Source: Caldilineaceae bacterium (lineage in GTDB: Bacteria > Chloroflexota > Anaerolineae > Caldilineales > Caldilineaceae). Taken from it: a DNA stretch of 64,000 bases. The translations under genes were made by a program, and so were the position numbers. Each line of letters starts with the position of its first letter. Within the stretch, counting starts at the first letter, position 1. Below the pieces are notes generated by a model, which worked only from the letters and a program-made list of their open reading frames with translations, was not told the DNA's origin and searched no databases. The stretch lies in NCBI GenBank assembly GCA_019637645.1, contig JAHBVH010000023.1, positions 1-64,000 of the forward strand, given 5' to 3'. Positions 61,132 through 64,000 of this stretch are shown here, piece by piece.

Positions 61132-61983
61132 ATGAAGCTGGCGCGCACGATGCACAGTCTCCGCGCATCGATAGGGTTCTACCTGCTCCTGGGCGTGGTG
61201 ATGGCGCTATTGCTCTTTCCATTTTATTGGGGTTTAATTACTTCGCTCAAATTCGAGGTAGAGATCTACGATTTTAGTGGCAATTTCCTCGTGCCGCGCA
61301 ATCCAAACCTAGCGAACTACCTGACGCTCTTTAGCGAGCCGGGCTATTTCCGCTGGTTCTGGAACACGATCCTCGTCTCTGCCGTCACGACGCTCTTCTC
61401 GGTGATCATTTCGGTGATGGCTGGTTTTGCCATTGCCCGTCTACGCTTCACCGGGGTCGCTGTGGCGGGAACCTTGGTCTTTATTACCTATCTGGCGCCC
61501 AAAGGCTTTCTCTTCGTGCCGCTCGCCCAGATCTTGAAAAATTGGGGATTGCTGGGTGGGTTGCCCGCCCTCATGCTCACCTACCCAACCAACCTGATCC
61601 CCTTTTGCACTTGGCTGCTCAGTGGCTATTTTGCCAATGTGCCCCATGAACCCGAAGAGTGCGCCATGGTCGATGGTACAAGCCGCTTGGGCGCGATTAT
61701 ACGGATCACTTTGCCCATGTCCTTGCCAGGGATTATTACCGCGGCGATCTTTTCATTTACGGCTTCCTGGAATGAGTTACTCTACTCGATCGTCTTTGTC
61801 AGTGGGGAACAGAACAAAATGTTGACCAACGGTGTGATCGGCGCGTTTACCGGCGGTGATTGGTTCTCCTGGGGGCCGCTCATGGCCGCGGCGACCGTTT
61901 CGTCGTTGCCGATCGCCTTTCTCTATCTACTCTTCACCGATCGCTTTGTCAGCGGTATTACCGCCGGCGCGACCAAGGGCTGA
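61132..61983 (+). CDS. CUT1 sugar ABC transporter permease, MalG/UgpE-like
   Basis: The 283-aa membrane protein has the MalG-type topology (LLLGVVMALLLFPFYWGLITSL at the start) and the EAA loop EPEECAMVDGTSRLGAIIRITLPMSLPGI near residues 178-206. With the MalF-like partner it forms the channel. GAAGGGGGA precedes the ATG. No ATPase gene follows within the window; a shared MsmX-type ATPase encoded elsewhere would complete the system. Confidence 0.95.
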   Translation: MKLARTMHSLRASIGFYLLLGVVMALLLFPFYWGLITSLKFEVEIYDFSGNFLVPRNPNLANYLTLFSEPGYFRWFWNTILVSAVTTLFSVIISVMAGFAIARLRFTGVAVAGTLVFITYLAPKGFLFVPLAQILKNWGLLGGLPALMLTYPTNLIPFCTWLLSGYFANVPHEPEECAMVDGTSRLGAIIRITLPMSLPGIITAAIFSFTASWNELLYSIVFVSGEQNKMLTNGVIGAFTGGDWFSWGPLMAAATVSSLPIAFLYLLFTDRFVSGITAGATKG

Positions 61984-62056
61984 TCCGTCTCAATCACCCC
62001 TTCACCCTGGTGCTGCGACCCGTAAGCCGCCCAATCACTAGTGGAGTGATGTCATC

Positions 62057-63094
62057 ATGTTTTCGGATTATAAGATTGTACGCCTAACCGCCCCCATCTT
62101 TCAGCCCAGCCCCAAAGAATTGGCGGCCTATGCCGCCCACGGTTTGCCCGTTACCGTGGTTGATGCCGAGGCGCCCGCTGAGATGATTCCCCTGATTCAC
62201 GACGCCGATGTCATCGCCCTGATCGGTACCAAATTGCCCACGGTGGCCGTCGAGGCATTGACCCAATGCCGGTTGATTGCACGGGCTGGCACCGGTACCG
62301 ATAAAATTGATGTGGCCCGGGCCACCGAGTTGGGCATTGTCGTGGCCAATACCCCCTATTTTTGTGTGGAAGAGCAAGCCGACCATGCCATGGCGATGAT
62401 CCTGAGCCTGGGGCGCAAATTGACCGTTGCGCAAAACGCCATGGCGGAAGGTGATGTCCCGCGCGCCCGCCGTGAATTGGGGACCAACCAGCGCATGAGC
62501 ACAACGACACTGGGCTTGGTGGGCTTTGGGCGCAGCGCCGTGCATACCGCCCGCCGCGCGCGTGGCTTTGGTATGCGGGTGTTGGCGACCCGTAGCAACA
62601 AAAATGCCCCGACCGCCGAAGCCGATGCCCTTGGCGTGATCATGACCGATTTAGCGACGGTGCTGCGCGAGGCGGACTATGTGTCGCTCCATCTGCCGTT
62701 AAATGCCGCCACCTATCACCTGATCGACGCCGCCGCGCTCGCCACGATGAAGCCAACGGCCTATTTGATCAACACCTCGCGCGGGGCGTTGGTCGATGAA
62801 CCGGCCCTCTATGAAGCGCTCCAAGCTGGGCGCTTGGCCGGTGCTGGGATCGATACCTATGAGCAGATCGACATCTTTGCCGAACAGCTCCCGCCTCGGC
62901 TCCATCCGCTCACCGGCCTGGAAAATGTCATTCTGACGCCCCATGTGGCCGCCGGTTCGGTACAAGCAGGGGAAGAGATCTATCTAACCGCAATCCAGAA
63001 TATTATCGATATTTTGCAGGGGACATGGCCGTTGGCCGAGAATCTTGTCAATCCAACGGTGGTGCCGCGCTTCCCCTTGCGCGCCCGAGCGTAA
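62057..63094 (+). CDS. D-isomer-specific 2-hydroxyacid dehydrogenase (second copy)
   Basis: The 345-aa enzyme has RAGTGTDKIDVA near residues 76-87, the Rossmann LGLVGFGRSAVHTARR near 153-168, the catalytic Arg in INTSRGALVDEPAL and His in LTPHVAAGSVQAG. In the Rossmann motif the usual GRIG is GRSA, so the third glycine is changed. GGAGTGATG precedes the ATG. It follows the permeases by 73 bp, and the substrate is probably the imported sugar acid or its product. It is distinct from the dehydrogenase at 54048. Confidence 0.9.
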   Translation: MFSDYKIVRLTAPIFQPSPKELAAYAAHGLPVTVVDAEAPAEMIPLIHDADVIALIGTKLPTVAVEALTQCRLIARAGTGTDKIDVARATELGIVVANTPYFCVEEQADHAMAMILSLGRKLTVAQNAMAEGDVPRARRELGTNQRMSTTTLGLVGFGRSAVHTARRARGFGMRVLATRSNKNAPTAEADALGVIMTDLATVLREADYVSLHLPLNAATYHLIDAAALATMKPTAYLINTSRGALVDEPALYEALQAGRLAGAGIDTYEQIDIFAEQLPPRLHPLTGLENVILTPHVAAGSVQAGEEIYLTAIQNIIDILQGTWPLAENLVNPTVVPRFPLRARA

Positions 63095-63174
63095 CCCGTC
63101 GCCCTCACGCGTCGATGTAGATGCATTCGCGGCAGCTTTGGTAACGGTTCGCAACGGTACCAAGTACCCTATCT

Positions 63175-63203
63175 ACCTGTCAGGTTTTCCAGACCTGACA
63201 GGT
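63175..63203. repeat. 11-bp perfect palindrome (ACCTGTCAGGT family)
   Basis: ACCTGTCAGGT (63175-63185) pairs with ACCTGACAGGT (63193-63203) around TTTCCAG. It lies between the dehydrogenase and the SDR genes, 80 bp after the former, and can act as a terminator. Here the arms are in the opposite order to the other copies, with the TTTTCC centre kept. Confidence 0.85.
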
Positions 63204-63275
63204 CTTATCCGATGGCGAAAAGCCTAACTTTACTACCTTCTTTTGGGCATTGACAAAGAGTGAAAGAGATTTTCA

Positions 63276-64000
63276 ATGAACATGTTTGATCTAACGGACC
63301 GCGTTGCCCTTGTTTCGGGGACTGCGAGTGGGATGGGCCAAGCCATGGCGACGGTCTTTGCGGAGGCCGGTGCCCATGTCGTATTGCTCGATCTCAATCA
63401 AGCGGGGAATGAGGCCACGGCCCATACCATCACCCAACTGGGGCGGCGGGCCATCCCCCTCACCTGCGATGTGTCGCGCTATGACGAGTGGGATCGGGTC
63501 TTTGCCGTGATCGATCAAGAATTTGGTCGGGTGGACATTTTGGGGAATGTCGCCGGGAACGGGATTCAGAAGGCGGCGGAAGAGATTACCATGACCGAAT
63601 TTACCGCTGTTTTTCAAAATTTGGTCTTTGGCCGCTACTATGCTACCCAACAAGCCGGTCGGCGCATGTTACGCCAGGGCAAGGGCAGCATTATGAGCAT
63701 TGGCTCGATTTCGGGGGTCAGCTCGCTGGCTCGTCAACAATCGACCTATGGCATGGCTATGGCCGCGGTGATCCACATGACCAAGGAGCTGAGCACCGAA
63801 TGGAGCGGTCGTGGTGTGCGGGTGAACGCGATTCTGCCCGCCCAAGTGGTCAACCCGAACAATGGTCTGGAAGCCCGCATGGAGCGTGAGCCCGTGTTGC
63901 GCAACACCTTTTTACATGGCATTCCGCGCGGTCGCTTTGGCCGTTCCGAGGATATTAAGGGGCTAGCCCTTTGGTTGGCTTCGGATGCGTCGTCGTGGAT
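63276..64000 (+). CDS. Short-chain dehydrogenase/reductase, 3' end cut; catalytic Lys replaced
   Basis: The first 241 residues are present and the frame runs off the window. The cofactor motif VSGTASGMGQA (residues 13-23), the NVAG segment at 91-94, Asn115 in FQNLVFG, Ser144 in SIGSISG and Tyr158 are in place. The lysine expected four residues after Tyr158 is Met162 (TYGMAMAAVIHMTK), which should greatly weaken or abolish standard SDR chemistry. AAAGAGA lies before the ATG at 63276; ATG 63282 is possible. It is probably part of the same sugar-acid operon, though a palindrome precedes it. Confidence 0.88.
   Translation, partial: MNMFDLTDRVALVSGTASGMGQAMATVFAEAGAHVVLLDLNQAGNEATAHTITQLGRRAIPLTCDVSRYDEWDRVFAVIDQEFGRVDILGNVAGNGIQKAAEEITMTEFTAVFQNLVFGRYYATQQAGRRMLRQGKGSIMSIGSISGVSSLARQQSTYGMAMAAVIHMTKELSTEWSGRGVRVNAILPAQVVNPNNGLEARMEREPVLRNTFLHGIPRGRFGRSEDIKGLALWLASDASSW

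Noticed and set aside
1..64000. tRNA, rRNA, prophage, integrase or insertion-sequence transposase genes
   Set aside because: I looked through the spacers and translations and saw none; I cannot run a covariance search, so small structured RNAs may be missed.

Overview
The window is a stretch of bacterial chromosome with ordinary housekeeping genes and no phage, plasmid, rRNA, tRNA or CRISPR signal that I could see. The gene set points to Chloroflexota (filamentous Caldilineae/Anaerolineae-like, moderate confidence): BTAD/NB-ARC/TPR regulators, Tat-exported lipoprotein sugar-binding proteins, AlbA_2 and coiled-coil nuclease-like proteins, SH3 lipoproteins, a very large secreted protein ending in an FLPLV-type tail, DUF2277, a secernin-like C69 peptidase, and a metacaspase. 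Base composition is moderately GC-rich throughout, with no obvious foreign island.

Layout. 1-4.6 kb: a cut thiolase, an AlbA_2/HTH regulator, a lipoprotein and yvcK. 5.1-9.3 kb: a glycolytic operon gap-pgk-(126-aa protein)-tpiA-(CBM9-like protein), ending in a strong terminator. 9.4-18.1 kb: a Gfo/Idh oxidoreductase and a uronate-dehydrogenase-like SDR, a metacaspase fused to an alpha/beta hydrolase, an SH3 lipoprotein, an aldo/keto reductase, an M55 peptidase, a zinc-ribbon protein and a coiled-coil nuclease-like protein. 18.2-25.9 kb: a menaquinone operon read leftward, TetR-menF-menD-menB-menE-menH-menI, with a palindromic operator before tetR; menC, menA and menG are not here. 26.3-30.5 kb: a GH2 glycosidase, a YdcF/SanA protein and a DUF3592 protein. 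30.6-40.4 kb: a 1581-aa secreted metalloprotease/VWA/Ig-like protein, then a 1169-aa BTAD-NB-ARC-TPR regulator divergent from three small genes closed by a strong terminator. 40.5-47.6 kb: cytochrome P450, beta-lactamase-fold lipoprotein, metallo-beta-lactamase hydrolase, DUF2277 and a Gfo/Idh oxidoreductase. 47.7-51.1 kb: a three-gene 2-oxoacid dehydrogenase operon (E1alpha, E1beta, E2, no E3). 51.2-52.6 kb: C69 peptidase. 52.7-64 kb: two divergent sugar-acid operons, with an enolase-superfamily dehydratase, 2-hydroxyacid dehydrogenase and DUF4432 epimerase on one side, and two Tat lipoprotein binding proteins, two CUT1 permeases, a second 2-hydroxyacid dehydrogenase and a cut SDR on the other.

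The most distinctive non-coding structure is a family of intergenic palindromes with a CTGACAGGTTT / AAACCTGTCAG or CCGGTTT / AAACCGG core. Several sit inside 84-87-bp units bounded by GTTACGC / GCGTAAC inverted ends and, in most cases, TA dinucleotides, as expected of a miniature transposon-like element. At least three further small palindrome or tandem-repeat families occur between genes. The best candidates for undescribed biology are the metacaspase-hydrolase fusion, the BTAD regulator with its three small proteins, and the dispersed palindromic element.

All coordinates and start codons were read by eye. Family assignments rest on motifs recognised in the translations, not on searches.
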